From Streptomyces sp. SID12488 (GTDB lineage Bacteria; Actinomycetota; Actinomycetes; Streptomycetales; Streptomycetaceae): 64,000 bases of DNA. Position numbers and translations under genes: made by a program. The notes under the pieces are model-generated. The model was not told the origin of the DNA. It was given only the letters and a program-made list of their open reading frames with translations, and made no database searches. Below, in pieces: positions 1-8,539 of this stretch (the first letter of the stretch is position 1; each line of letters begins with the position of its first letter). The stretch spans positions 124,001 to 188,000 of the forward strand of contig NZ_JAAGLT010000006.1 in NCBI RefSeq assembly GCF_010548275.1. The letters run 5' to 3'.

Positions 1-1
1 C

Positions 2-340
2 CGGCTCTCCGTCGAGTGCGAAGTGGTCGACGGCGGCGTCCGTGTCGTGACCGTGCGGGGTGAGATCGACCACGACGTCAAGGACATCCTCAGCGAGGCC
101 CTGCTGCTCGAGGACGGCTCGGTGGCGCCGCAGCGGATCGTGGTGGAAGTCAGCGGTGTGACCTTCATGGACTCCAGCGGCATCAACGTCTTCGTCGCGG
201 CCTACCAGCAGGTGAGCGACGTGCAGGGATGGCTGCGCATCGCCGGCGCCCAGGAATCCGTCCTGCGTGTCCTGACGCTGGTCGGCGTCGACGCCTTCAT
301 CCCGTGCCACCCCACCGTCGAGCAGGCCCTCAACGCCTGA
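2..340 (+). CDS. STAS-domain anti-sigma factor antagonist (5' truncated by window)
   Basis: The open frame runs in from the left edge; the GTG at 23 is internal to the fold, because the residues before it (RLSVECEV) already form the first STAS strand, so the true start lies upstream of the window. STAS proteins bind anti-sigma kinases and free the sigma factor; they are switched off by phosphorylation of a Ser/Thr and reset by SpoIIE-type phosphatases. The phospho-acceptor loop is visible as FMDSSGINVF. About 113 residues are present and the C-terminus is complete. Two SpoIIE-type phosphatases elsewhere in the window (9795-10973 and 31063-32781) are possible partners, but nothing in the sequence links them directly. 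Confidence 0.9.
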   Translation, partial: RLSVECEVVDGGVRVVTVRGEIDHDVKDILSEALLLEDGSVAPQRIVVEVSGVTFMDSSGINVFVAAYQQVSDVQGWLRIAGAQESVLRVLTLVGVDAFIPCHPTVEQALNA

Positions 341-530
341 CCGTTTCACTCGGCCGGTCCGGCGAGCCCCGCCGAACGGCAGGGTCCCGCGCCTGGTGAG
401 CCGCCGCGGGGCCGGTGAAACCCGTGGGGTCCGGGTGACCGGATGCCGTCTTGCCCGGACCCGTGGAGCTGCGTCACTGTCGTGGGGCACGGCCCGCCCA
501 CCGATGACCGACCGACGTCGGAGACTGCCC

Positions 531-1541
531 ATGCTGCGGGTGCACTTCACCGCCGAAGACCTCGCACGCGTCCGCGTCGCCGCCGCCCCCGACCCGCTGT
601 GGGAACTCACCAACAGCGTGCAGGTTCTGGCCACCGAGGCGAGCACCCTCGTGTACGGGGAGTGGCGACGGCTCGTCCGGCCCGGGCGGGGCCCGGTCGA
701 CGCGCTGCTCGCCGGGCTGATGCCGTCACGCGGCTACGCGCCCGACTTCCTCACCCCCGCCCTGAGCGGCTCCCCTGCCCTGGACAACGCGATCGACAAG
801 GTCCTGAGCACGCCCAGGACGGTCCTGCGCGAGGATCTGGCCAGTCTGGCCTCCTCCACCGAGCGATCCTCCCCGCTACCGGCCACGACCCGCGCGCTGG
901 CCGACGGCCAGCCGGACGCGCTGCGTCGCCTCGGCTCCGCCCTGCACGTCTACCACCGGCGGGCACTCGCGCCGCACTGGCCGCACATCCGGGCGCAGGT
1001 GGACGCCGACGTCGCCGTACGCACCCGGGCGGTCCTCGACGGTGGCGCCGACGGGCTCCTCGCGAGCTTCGCTCCCCTGCTGCGCTGGCGGCCACCCGTC
1101 CTCGTGGCCGACTACCCGGTCGACCGCGACGTGCGGCTCGATGGGCGTGGACTGCTGCTCCAGCCCTCCTTTTTCTGCCACCACCGACCCGTCATGCTCG
1201 CGGAACTGCGGGCCGACCTGACACCGGTCCTGGTCCACCCGATCCAGCACACCCCCGGCTGGGCGAGGGCGCGAGAGGCGGACGGACAGGGCGCGGAACT
1301 GGGCGCGCTGCTCGGGCGGACCAGGGCGGCGATCCTGGAGGATGTCGTGACCGGCCGTACGACGGGTGAACTCGCACAGCGGTTCGGGATCTCCGCGGCG
1401 GCGGCGAGCCAGCACACGGCGGTCCTGCGCCGAGCTGGCCTGCTGCTGAGCATGCGCCGGAACAAGTACATGGTGCACACCATCACGCCCACCGGCCTGG
1501 CCCTGCTCGCCGGCATCCCCAGCACCCCGCCCGGCCGCTGA
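531..1541 (+). CDS. ArsR-like winged-helix transcriptional regulator
   Basis: A 336-residue cytoplasmic regulator. The first ~240 residues are an uncharacterised sensor-like region opening with MLRVHFTAEDLARVR, a start typical of a large Streptomyces family. The last ~80 residues contain a winged helix (GELAQRFGISAAAASQHTAVL followed by a wing strand), as in ArsR/SmtB proteins. The frame is open further upstream to 396, but ATG 531 gives the family-typical N-terminus; an in-frame ATG at 504 is the alternative. No metal-binding cysteine motif is seen, so the signal is unknown. It stands alone: the gene downstream is a secreted protein with its own ribosome site. Confidence 0.8.
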   Translation: MLRVHFTAEDLARVRVAAAPDPLWELTNSVQVLATEASTLVYGEWRRLVRPGRGPVDALLAGLMPSRGYAPDFLTPALSGSPALDNAIDKVLSTPRTVLREDLASLASSTERSSPLPATTRALADGQPDALRRLGSALHVYHRRALAPHWPHIRAQVDADVAVRTRAVLDGGADGLLASFAPLLRWRPPVLVADYPVDRDVRLDGRGLLLQPSFFCHHRPVMLAELRADLTPVLVHPIQHTPGWARAREADGQGAELGALLGRTRAAILEDVVTGRTTGELAQRFGISAAAASQHTAVLRRAGLLLSMRRNKYMVHTITPTGLALLAGIPSTPPGR

Positions 1542-1684
1542 CGGCTGACGGCTGACGCGCAGGTTCGATTAAGGCAGGCCTTCAAGGTGTGGTGACGGTG
1601 TGGCAGCGGCCGACAGCCTGGTCGTGCGGGGCCGCACCAGGACCCGCGAGCCCTGTATGCCGCATCCTGAAGGGGAACCACACC

Positions 1685-2182
1685 ATGCCCAGCAAACGCT
1701 CCGTGCTCGCCGCTGTCGGCGCCCTGGTCTGCCTGCTGGCAGCCGTGTTCGCCGCTGCGCCGGCCCAGGCGACGGTGCCCGCGGGCCACGGTCCGGGCGG
1801 GCGGGTACTGATCCTGCCGCCGGCACCTTCCGGCGCCTCGGCGGTATCCGCCAGGTCCGCAGCCGTCAGCACGCCCACGTCGTCTCCGTCCGTCCGCACG
1901 GAGCACAAGCCGCCGAGCACCTCCTACACCTGCGCCAGCGGCAACCTCTGCGCCGTCGTCTGGGACCCGACCACGTCCGACTACAAGATCTTCTTCTTCT
2001 ACTCCTGTAACAGGTACTACCTGTCCAGCTGGGACGGCACGGGTAACTACTACGACCATCAGACCGGCGGTGTGACCTCGTACTTCTACGGCCAGAGCGG
2101 CAACGTACTGAAGTCGTTCACCCCGGACTCCGGCATCCACGACTACAACTGGACGCCCGTCTGGTCCATCCGCAACTGCTGA
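1685..2182 (+). CDS. small secreted aromatic-rich protein
   Basis: 165 residues. ATG 1685 follows an AAGGGGAA ribosome site and opens a Sec signal peptide (MPSKRSVLAAVG, hydrophobic core, cleavage near AQA). The mature part has a Pro/Ser-rich linker and then an ~85-residue C-terminal domain with four cysteines and many Tyr, Trp and Asp residues (CASGNLCAVVWDP ... WSIRNC). The size and Cys/aromatic pattern recall small secreted beta-sandwich proteins such as the I36 peptidase-inhibitor group, but this match is weak and I assign no activity. A strong terminator follows immediately, so it is probably monocistronic. Confidence 0.75.
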   Translation: MPSKRSVLAAVGALVCLLAAVFAAAPAQATVPAGHGPGGRVLILPPAPSGASAVSARSAAVSTPTSSPSVRTEHKPPSTSYTCASGNLCAVVWDPTTSDYKIFFFYSCNRYYLSSWDGTGNYYDHQTGGVTSYFYGQSGNVLKSFTPDSGIHDYNWTPVWSIRNC

Positions 2183-2193
2183 CCGCACGATGA

Positions 2194-2238
2194 CGAAGGC
2201 TCCGGTGCCGCCGCGGGGAAGCGGCGCCGGAGCCTTCG
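2194..2238 (+). terminator. strong stem-loop terminator after the secreted protein gene
   Basis: 18-bp arms (2194-2211 and 2221-2238) pair with only one G-T wobble around a 9-base loop, starting 12 bases after the stop codon at 2182. There is no long T run, as is usual for actinomycete terminators. Confidence 0.85.
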
Positions 2239-2442
2239 CACGTCCAACTGGACACCGTCGGACCGGAGAGGCGGCATGGCGTTTGCCGTCGGCGGCATCG
2301 GACGGTCCGGCACGGCGGTACCGGCCATGTGCGGCTCGATCATCCGATGTGAGCCAGACCACATGCCCTGGGTGCATAGCGGGGTGGGGGCCAGTGTCTT
2401 TATTGCAGGTGTAGGGGCGTGCTGAAGCAAGGGACGACGGTG

Positions 2443-2949
2443 ATGGGGCAGTTGCGGACCGACGAGTTCGACCGCTTCGTCGCGGCTCGGTGGTCGGCGT
2501 TGCTGCACCTGGCGCGGCTGCTCACCGGCGGAGACCGGCACCGCGCCGAGGATCTCCTGCAGGAGGCGCTCGTCAAGCTGTGGTTCGCCTGGCCGAGGGT
2601 GGCCGACCAGGCGCCCGAGGCATACGTGCGCAGGGTCCTGGCCCGTGCTGCGGCCCGCTCGTCGCGGCGCCGCTGGTGGGGCGAACAGCCCATGGACCAG
2701 CTGCCCGACCCGCCGGTGGTGCGGGACGAGAACGCCGCCGTGGACGAACGGACCCGACTGGAGGCGATGTTGGCGTTGCTGCCCGCGCGGCAGCGGGCCG
2801 CGGTGGTACTGCGCTTCTACCAGGACCTGCCCGAGCGGCACGTCGCGGAGGTGCTGGGGTGTCCGGTGGGTACCGCTCGTTCGCTCACGGCACGCGGCGT
2901 AGCACGGTTGCGGCTGCTCCTGGCGGAGACAGCCGAGCCGGTGGAGTGA
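2443..2949 (+). CDS. ECF RNA polymerase sigma factor, SigE-family
   Basis: 168 residues from ATG 2443, which has AAGGGA a few bases upstream; a GTG at 2419 would add eight residues. Region sigma-2 occupies residues ~5-75 (HRAEDLLQEALVKLWFAW) and sigma-4 residues ~105-160 (LPARQRAAVVLRFYQDL, then the HTH HVAEVLGCPVGTARSLTARG). The layout matches the actinobacterial SigE-family subgroup (TIGR02983-like). The next gene starts 11 bases after the stop and encodes a single-pass membrane protein, the usual arrangement for an ECF sigma factor and its membrane anti-sigma partner. The promoter targets are not apparent. Confidence 0.92.
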   Translation: MGQLRTDEFDRFVAARWSALLHLARLLTGGDRHRAEDLLQEALVKLWFAWPRVADQAPEAYVRRVLARAAARSSRRRWWGEQPMDQLPDPPVVRDENAAVDERTRLEAMLALLPARQRAAVVLRFYQDLPERHVAEVLGCPVGTARSLTARGVARLRLLLAETAEPVE

Positions 2950-2960
2950 AAGAGAGAACC

Positions 2961-3401
2961 ATGGACCACTTCGAGCAGGAGCTGGCACGGATGATGCGTG
3001 ACAGCCAGGAGGACTCGCCCTACGAGGACCGGCACCGACGTCGGCTTCAAGCCGGCGTTCGCGCCCGCCGAGAGGCCCGGACGGTGTGGACCGTCACCGG
3101 TTCCGTGCTGGCCCTTGCCGCACTCGGAGTCGGGCTGACGGTCCTGCCCAACTCCTTCGCCCAGGGCGGACCCACCGGCCCACAGCCCCGCCCCGTCACC
3201 TCTGCCGAGTCGGTTCCGATGCCGTCGACGGCCCGCCCCGCCTCCACCGCTCAGGAGGTGCCGATGCCGACCCGCACGTCGGCCACCAGGCCGGTGCCGA
3301 TGCCGACCCGCACGTCAGCCACCAAGCCGGTGCCGATGCCGTACCGCCCCTCAGGCCTCGATCCGGTCCACCTGCCGACCTGGACGTCACCGGCCCGCTA
3401 G
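2961..3401 (+). CDS. probable membrane anti-sigma factor with Pro/Met/Thr-rich repeat tail
   Basis: 146 residues; ATG 2961 lies 7 bases after AGAGAGAA. The N-terminal ~40 residues are cytoplasmic and charged (FEQELARMMRDSQEDSPYEDRHRRRLQAG), then one membrane helix (about residues 42-62), then an extracytoplasmic tail. The tail carries a 12-residue repeat, VPMPTRTSATRP then VPMPTRTSATKP, with a partial third copy. No zinc-binding HxxxCxxC motif is present, so it is not a classical ZAS anti-sigma. The role is inferred from its position behind the sigma gene and its topology. The Ser/Thr/Pro-rich tail would be a plausible substrate for the mannosyltransferase encoded next. Confidence 0.7.
   Translation: MDHFEQELARMMRDSQEDSPYEDRHRRRLQAGVRARREARTVWTVTGSVLALAALGVGLTVLPNSFAQGGPTGPQPRPVTSAESVPMPSTARPASTAQEVPMPTRTSATRPVPMPTRTSATKPVPMPYRPSGLDPVHLPTWTSPAR
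3258..3365 (+). repeat. three 36-bp in-frame tandem repeats in the anti-sigma gene
   Basis: Units 3258-3293 and 3294-3329 differ at two or three bases; 3330-3365 is a diverged third copy. They encode the 12-residue VPMP-T/S-rich repeat in the extracytoplasmic tail. Confidence 0.9.
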
Positions 3402-3460
3402 CGCATTGACCAGGTACAACCGTCACCGTTTTCGTTCTCGACGAGTTGAAAGACGACCAC

Positions 3461-5185
3461 GTGACCCGTGAGAACACGACCGCGCTCGCCGACGAGCCGC
3501 GCGAGGCGGGCAATCCCGGGCCGACCTCCTGGGAGCGGCGACTGCGCCTCTTCGGGCACGTAGGACAGCCTCGGACGTCCACTCGCGACCTGCTGGTGCC
3601 ACCGTTCGCCGAACCGGGGCCAGGCCTGTGGCACGTGCTCGGTCTGTCGCCGGTGGCGGTGGGCAGGCTCGCGCGCTGGTCGGGGTGGGGCTGGCCGCTG
3701 CTGGTGGCACTCCTTGCCGGGCTGCCGCGCTTCTGGCGCCTGGGCAGCCCGCGCGATGTCGTGTTCGACGAGACGTACTACGCCAAGGACGCCTGGTCCC
3801 TGCTGCGGCTCGGCTACGAGGGGACGTGGCCGGACAGGAAGGTCGCCGACCCGCAGATCCTGGCCGACCCGCAGGTGATCCCGCTCTCCCACACAGGGGC
3901 CTACGTCGCGCATCCACCGACGGGCAAGTGGGTGATCGCCGTCGGCGAGTGGATGTTCGGCCTCGACCCGTTCGGCTGGCGCTTCATGACGGCGGTCCTG
4001 GGCACGCTGTCGGTGCTGATGCTGTGCCGCGCAGGACGGCGTCTGTTCCGGTCTACGGCCCTGGGCTGCCTGGCCGGAGCGTTGATGGCGGTGGACGGTC
4101 TGCACTACGTGATGAGCCGCACCGCTCTGCTCGACATCGTCGTCATGTTCTTCGTCCTGGCCGCGTTCGGCTGCCTGCTCGTCGACCGGGACCGTGCGCG
4201 GGCCCAGCTTGCGGCAGCCCTACCGATGGACGACGACGGCCACGCGCGCCCCGACCAGGAAACCGGCGAGCGTGCCCGGACGGGAACGCGCCCCTGGCGG
4301 CTCGCGGCCGGTTTCTTCCTGGGCCTGGCGGCCTCGACCAAATGGAACGGCCTGTACTTCCTGGCGTTCTTCCTCGTCCTGACCGTGCTGTGGGACGTCG
4401 GCGCCCGCCGCGTCGCGGGGGCACGCCACCCGTACCGTGCGATGCTGCGCGCGGATTTCGGCTGGGCAGTGGTGTCCCTCGTTCCGGTGGCCGTGGTGAC
4501 GTACCTGGTGACGTGGACGGGCTGGTTCCTGTCCGACGACGGATACGGGCGCCACTGGGCGGACGGCCGTGGTGGCACCTGGTCGTGGATCCCGGCCCCA
4601 CTGCGCAGCCTGTGGCACTACGAGTACAGCGTCTACCAGTTCAACGTAGGACTGCACATCCCGCACAAGTACGAGTCGAACCCGTGGAGTTGGCTGGTCC
4701 TAGGCCGCCCTGTGCTGTTCGACTACCAGTCACCGGAACCCGGTACGGACGGCTGCCACACGGCGGCCGACTGCTCACAGGCGGTCCTCGCCCTGGGTAC
4801 GCCGCTGCTGTGGTGGTCGGCATGCTGCGCGCTGGTGTATCTGCTCTTCCGCTGGGCGCTGCGCCGCGACTGGCGCGCGGGCGCCGTCCTGTGCGGAGTG
4901 GGTGCCGGTTATCTTCCCTGGTTCCTGTACCAGGACCGGACGATCTTCTCCTTCTACGCCGTCGTCTTCGTGCCGTACCTGTGCCTGGCCGTGGCGACGA
5001 TGCTGGGCGCACTGCTGGGACCGCCGGGCGCGGACGCCGCACGCCGAACACGGGGTGCGGTGGCCGCGGGCACGCTGGTGCTCCTCATCACCTGGAACTT
5101 CGTCTACTTCTTCCCCATCTACACCGGACTGACGATTCCGTATTCCGGCTGGCACACCCGCATGTGGCTCGACACCTGGATCTGA
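3461..5185 (+). CDS. pmt: polyprenyl-phosphate-mannose-protein mannosyltransferase (Pmt)
   Basis: 574 residues from GTG 3461 (GAAAG nine bases upstream; TTG 3446 would add five residues). Integral-membrane GT39 enzyme that transfers mannose from polyprenyl-phosphate-mannose to Ser/Thr of secreted proteins. The Streptomyces family signature is clear: an N-terminal RRLRLFGHVG segment, a first membrane helix, then the luminal catalytic loop VVFDETYYAKDAW holding the essential Asp-Glu pair, and about ten further hydrophobic helices ending in YSGWHTRMWLDTWI. It lies 60 bases behind the anti-sigma gene on the same strand and may be cotranscribed. Streptomyces normally has one Pmt; whether this is the only copy cannot be seen here. 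Confidence 0.93.
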   Translation: MTRENTTALADEPREAGNPGPTSWERRLRLFGHVGQPRTSTRDLLVPPFAEPGPGLWHVLGLSPVAVGRLARWSGWGWPLLVALLAGLPRFWRLGSPRDVVFDETYYAKDAWSLLRLGYEGTWPDRKVADPQILADPQVIPLSHTGAYVAHPPTGKWVIAVGEWMFGLDPFGWRFMTAVLGTLSVLMLCRAGRRLFRSTALGCLAGALMAVDGLHYVMSRTALLDIVVMFFVLAAFGCLLVDRDRARAQLAAALPMDDDGHARPDQETGERARTGTRPWRLAAGFFLGLAASTKWNGLYFLAFFLVLTVLWDVGARRVAGARHPYRAMLRADFGWAVVSLVPVAVVTYLVTWTGWFLSDDGYGRHWADGRGGTWSWIPAPLRSLWHYEYSVYQFNVGLHIPHKYESNPWSWLVLGRPVLFDYQSPEPGTDGCHTAADCSQAVLALGTPLLWWSACCALVYLLFRWALRRDWRAGAVLCGVGAGYLPWFLYQDRTIFSFYAVVFVPYLCLAVATMLGALLGPPGADAARRTRGAVAAGTLVLLITWNFVYFFPIYTGLTIPYSGWHTRMWLDTWI

Positions 5186-5267
5186 GCTCGTCCGAACGCT
5201 CTCCGACGCGGGTCGCACACGGGCATGCCGTCAGGACGAAGTCCCCGTATTCGTATCGGGCCCGGTC

Positions 5268-6239
5268 CTACCGGTGGCCACGCAGGCGTGCGCGCAGGAG
5301 ATTGGGGTCGGTGGCCGTGGTGTAGGCGGCACTGAGTACGTACACGTCGCGACCTCGCAGCGCGACGGAGGTGGGGTTCTGAAGTCCGTCGGTGGCGTCC
5401 AGGACGGTCGTGGCCGTGCCGTCGGGCCGGACGCGTACGACCGTGTTGGGGCCGTTGAGCGTGGCGAGGATCTCGTCTCCGCGGCCGGTGAAGGCGAAGT
5501 CATCGATACCGGTCAGGCCCGATGCCTTGATCCGCGGTGCTCCCGCGCGGTTTCCCGCACGGATCGGAATGCGCAGGACGGTGCCCTGGTCCAGGTTGGT
5601 CACCCACAGCGCGCCGCCGTGCACCTTCGCGCCGTTCGCTCCGAGGAAGCCGGTCGAGGCGAGTTCGGGAGCGGTGGACCACGCACGGGGTGTGCCGCCG
5701 GTGACGGGGACGGTCCATACGGTGCCGACTACCGAGTCGGTGATGTAGAGCTGTTCGCCGCGCTCGTCCAGTGCGAGCCCGTTGGGCAGGCCGGCGGCGG
5801 GCAGTGCGGCTATGCGCTGCGGCGCCTGTCCGGAGCGCAGCCTCCACAACCCCGTCAGGTCGGCGGTGCCGGTCGCGTACAGCACGTACACGGTGCCGTC
5901 CGAGGTGTGGACGATACCGGTGGCCAGCGGAAAGCCGAGGACCGGTGTGTTGATGCCCCCGTCGGCGGGTGCGGGCAGAGTCGCCAGGACGCGGGTGGTG
6001 CCTCGGGGGGTTACCTGAGCCACCTGCCGGCTGGCGGCGAAAGTGACGGCGGCCGTGCCGTCGGGCAACAGAGTGATGTTCTCCGGCATCTGACCGGCGG
6101 ACAGGTCGAAGTGGGTGGCGACCCGTACATCCGTCAGTGTCCCTCCGGCGGACGTCGCGTTGGCGGGCACGGCCGCTGTGAGGGTGGCCGCGACCACCAC
6201 AACTGCCGACATGATGAGTTCAATGCTTCGCTTGGACAT
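5268..6239 (-). CDS. secreted ScyD/SMP-30-like beta-propeller protein
   Basis: 323 residues. ATG 6239 follows AAGGAAC; the frame is open eight codons further but lacks a ribosome site there. A signal peptide (MSKRSIELIM, hydrophobic stretch, cleavage near ANA) leads to a repeated-strand domain with NHL/SMP-30-like segments such as GLPNGLALDERGEQLYITDS and NPTSVALRGRDVYVLS. Such proteins form five- or six-bladed propellers; many in Streptomyces are annotated ScyD/ScyE family, and their substrate is unknown. Convergent with pmt and downstream of an XRE regulator on the same strand, with 129 bases between them. Confidence 0.8.
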   Translation of the reverse strand: MSKRSIELIMSAVVVVAATLTAAVPANATSAGGTLTDVRVATHFDLSAGQMPENITLLPDGTAAVTFAASRQVAQVTPRGTTRVLATLPAPADGGINTPVLGFPLATGIVHTSDGTVYVLYATGTADLTGLWRLRSGQAPQRIAALPAAGLPNGLALDERGEQLYITDSVVGTVWTVPVTGGTPRAWSTAPELASTGFLGANGAKVHGGALWVTNLDQGTVLRIPIRAGNRAGAPRIKASGLTGIDDFAFTGRGDEILATLNGPNTVVRVRPDGTATTVLDATDGLQNPTSVALRGRDVYVLSAAYTTATDPNLLRARLRGHR

Positions 6240-6368
6240 GGTTCCTTCGTTGTTTTCGGGCATGCGGCAGCCGCAGTGCGGTGCCGTGGGCGTGAGGTGA
6301 TTCGGGAGTCGCCGTGATCGTTCCGGCGACCGGCCGAGAGCTGGAGCGTCCGGTGAGAGGGGCTCAGG

Positions 6369-7268
6369 TCAAGGGGTGCGAGTTACGGCGCCGGGGCGCG
6401 GACGGGTCGATTCCTGTGGTGCGGTGGTGTGGGCGAGCAGGGTCAGGGCCGACGCGGACGGGGAACCTGGGACGGCCGTAGCCACCACCAGGGACGGTCC
6501 CGATCCTTGCGGGCTCTGCAGTGTCTGCTGGGTGACAGCCAGTGTCCCGACCAGCGGGTGGCGCATCTCGTACTCGGCGACATCGCAGGCCAGGATCCGG
6601 TGGTCGGCCCACATCGTGGCGAACTCCGGGCTGCGCATGGTCAGTTCACCGACCAGTCCGGCAAGCAGCGGATCGTCCGGGAAGCGGCCCGCCGTCAGAC
6701 GCAGATTGCCCACCAGCGCCCGGGCCTTGGCAGGCCAGTCGGTGTACAGGTCACGGGTGTGCGTGTCGAGGAACACCAGTCTGGCCATGTTCGGCCGTCG
6801 GCCCGGTTCGTCGGGACTGTCCCAGTCGAGATGACCCGCGAACAGTCCGTGTCCCGGCCGGTTCCAGGCCAGGACATCGCTACGACGGCCGACGACGACA
6901 GCGGGTGTGCCCTCAAGGGCCGCCAGCAAGGCGCTCGTTGCCGGGGTGACGCCTTCGACAGGCGGACGGTCGGCAGCCCTGGACCTTCTCGGCGTACGGG
7001 CCAGAGTGTGCAGATGGGCGCGCTCGGACTCGTCCAGTCGCAGGGCCCTCGCCACGGCGTCGAGTACCTCGCGCGAGGCGTTGCGTGACTGGCCCTGCTC
7101 GAGGCGGGTGTAGTAGGGCGCGCTGATGCCCGCGAGCATGGCGAGCTCCTCCCGGCGCAGGCCGGGCACCCTGCGTCGTTCACCGTAGGTCTCCAACCCG
7201 ACGTCTTCGGGACGCAGTTGGCTACGGCGTGCCTGGAGGAAGTCGGCGAGATGCCCCTGCTTGTTCAT
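6369..7268 (-). CDS. XRE-family regulator with MmyB-like ligand-binding domain
   Basis: 299 residues from ATG 7268 (MNKQGHLADFLQARR). The N-terminal HTH spans residues ~8-75 (RVPGLRREELAMLAGISAPYYTRLEQGQSRNAS), and the C-terminal ~200 residues match the MmyB-like ligand-binding fold (VVVGRRSDVLAWN, ARLVFLDTHTRDLYTDWPAKA, LVGNLRLTAGRFPDDP). This is a very common Streptomyces regulator type, often controlling an adjacent oxidoreductase gene; none is adjacent here. The frame stays open upstream to 7616, but that extension lacks a recognisable domain. Confidence 0.9.
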   Translation of the reverse strand: MNKQGHLADFLQARRSQLRPEDVGLETYGERRRVPGLRREELAMLAGISAPYYTRLEQGQSRNASREVLDAVARALRLDESERAHLHTLARTPRRSRAADRPPVEGVTPATSALLAALEGTPAVVVGRRSDVLAWNRPGHGLFAGHLDWDSPDEPGRRPNMARLVFLDTHTRDLYTDWPAKARALVGNLRLTAGRFPDDPLLAGLVGELTMRSPEFATMWADHRILACDVAEYEMRHPLVGTLAVTQQTLQSPQGSGPSLVVATAVPGSPSASALTLLAHTTAPQESTRPRPGAVTRTP

Positions 7269-7642
7269 GGAACCGAGTATGCGTACCGCAGACGATCCGC
7301 GCCTCACCCCGCTGGGGTAGGGATCCTCAGGGTCTTGCTCAGCCCGGTCCCGGTTTCCGGGATGAGCCACGTTCCGGGGTGTGCCTGGTGAAGCACGGGA
7401 CGCGGCAACTTCCAGGAAGGGCCCCCACGGCAACTCCGTACCGCTGACGAACGCAGCCGGCGGCATCACGAAGAAGGCAGGGCCGGCCATCAGAAGGAAC
7501 CTCCGAGCGGTCTCGACGCCGAGCCGTGACGACGGGATTCGACGAGCCCGCCGTCCGCCACGGGGCAAGCGCACTGGTCGCCGTTGTCGACGAGTGGTCA
7601 TGACCAGCGCCACCACGTGCCGGGCGGCTAACCTCGGCAGCC
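7269..7642. other. intergenic region between divergent genes
   Basis: 374 bases separate the divergently read XRE and ankyrin genes and should hold both promoters. Long open frames cross it on both strands but resemble nothing and follow from the GC content. I see no clear operator or repeat. Confidence 0.5.
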
Positions 7643-8074
7643 ATGAACCAGCGTCGGCGCAAGAAACTCTCCAAAAACCTCGTTGTGGCTGCCATGTTGG
7701 GAGACACCTCGCGCGTCAGAACGCTTCTGCGAACTGGAGCCCACCCAGGGGCAGCGAATTCCGAGGGCACCACGCCTTTGTACGCCGCATCCGTACAAGG
7801 AGTCGCCGACATCGCTCGCCTGCTCCTGACGGCCGGCGCATCGCCCGACACCGAAAGCGGACACGGCGCGGAAGGCACGCCCTTGTGCGCAGCCGCAAGC
7901 TGGGGTCATACCGAAACCGTGCGCGAGTTGCTGGCTCACGGCGCCGACCCGAACCTCCGCGAGGACCAGGGTGCGGGCCACTCGCCTCTCGACTGGGCTG
8001 TACGCGGCCCTTATCCGGAAACTGCCGAGCTGCTCCTCGCGGCGGGAGCTGCTCCGCACGAGGAAACCACGTAG
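7643..8074 (+). CDS. ankyrin-repeat protein
   Basis: 143 residues, no signal peptide or membrane helix, so cytoplasmic. Four ankyrin repeats fill residues ~15-138: DTSRVRTLLRTGAHPGAAN, GTTPLYAASVQGVADIARLL, GTPLCAAASWGHTETVRELL and HSPLDWAVRGPYPETAELLL. Ankyrin arrays mediate protein-protein contact; the partner is unknown. The short basic N-terminus (MNQRRRKKLSKN) precedes the first repeat. It is not in an operon. Confidence 0.88.
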   Translation: MNQRRRKKLSKNLVVAAMLGDTSRVRTLLRTGAHPGAANSEGTTPLYAASVQGVADIARLLLTAGASPDTESGHGAEGTPLCAAASWGHTETVRELLAHGADPNLREDQGAGHSPLDWAVRGPYPETAELLLAAGAAPHEETT

Positions 8075-8539
8075 CGCTCGGCGATCCAACGGAAACCTGT
8101 GGACCGACACCGACGACCCTGCACTGATCTCCAGCAGGAAGCCCGTCCGTTCCGGTGACGGGGTGTACGGGCCCGGCGTCGCGAAGCCGTGCCTACACCG
8201 AGTACGGGCCTGCGCCCAGATCTGCGGCAGCAACAAGGGGCGATTCACCGGGCGTTGCGGTCGACATGGCCTCCCTGGACAAGCGAGCCTTCCGCCATGG
8301 CGGAGTCCGAGGCCGAACCCCGCGGCTGCGTGGCGTTCATGGGCACAGGAACCTGTCCAAGGTCCACCGACGGCTGTCGAAAATGCCCCGGCCGGGATGC
8401 AGGAGACAACCGCGTCGCTGCCACAGTGGTCATGGGCAGGGTCACCTCCGCTCGTGCGGGGGTGACCCGTCGCCGGGGCCCACGGGCCCCTCTGCCAGGG
8501 GCTATGGCCCACTGTGCCGATGCCTCGCCGTCCGGAGAG
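8075..8539. other. intergenic region, convergent genes
   Basis: 465 bases between two convergent genes. No frame has a recognisable product, and I see no strong inverted repeat or T-rich terminator. Confidence 0.4.

Noticed and set aside
1536..1560. Triple GCTGACG direct repeat after the first regulator gene
   Set aside because: Seven-base units only; no symmetry or position suggesting function.
7269..7616. N-terminal extension of the XRE regulator to 7616
   Set aside because: The extra ~116 residues show no domain, and ATG 7268 gives the usual family start.
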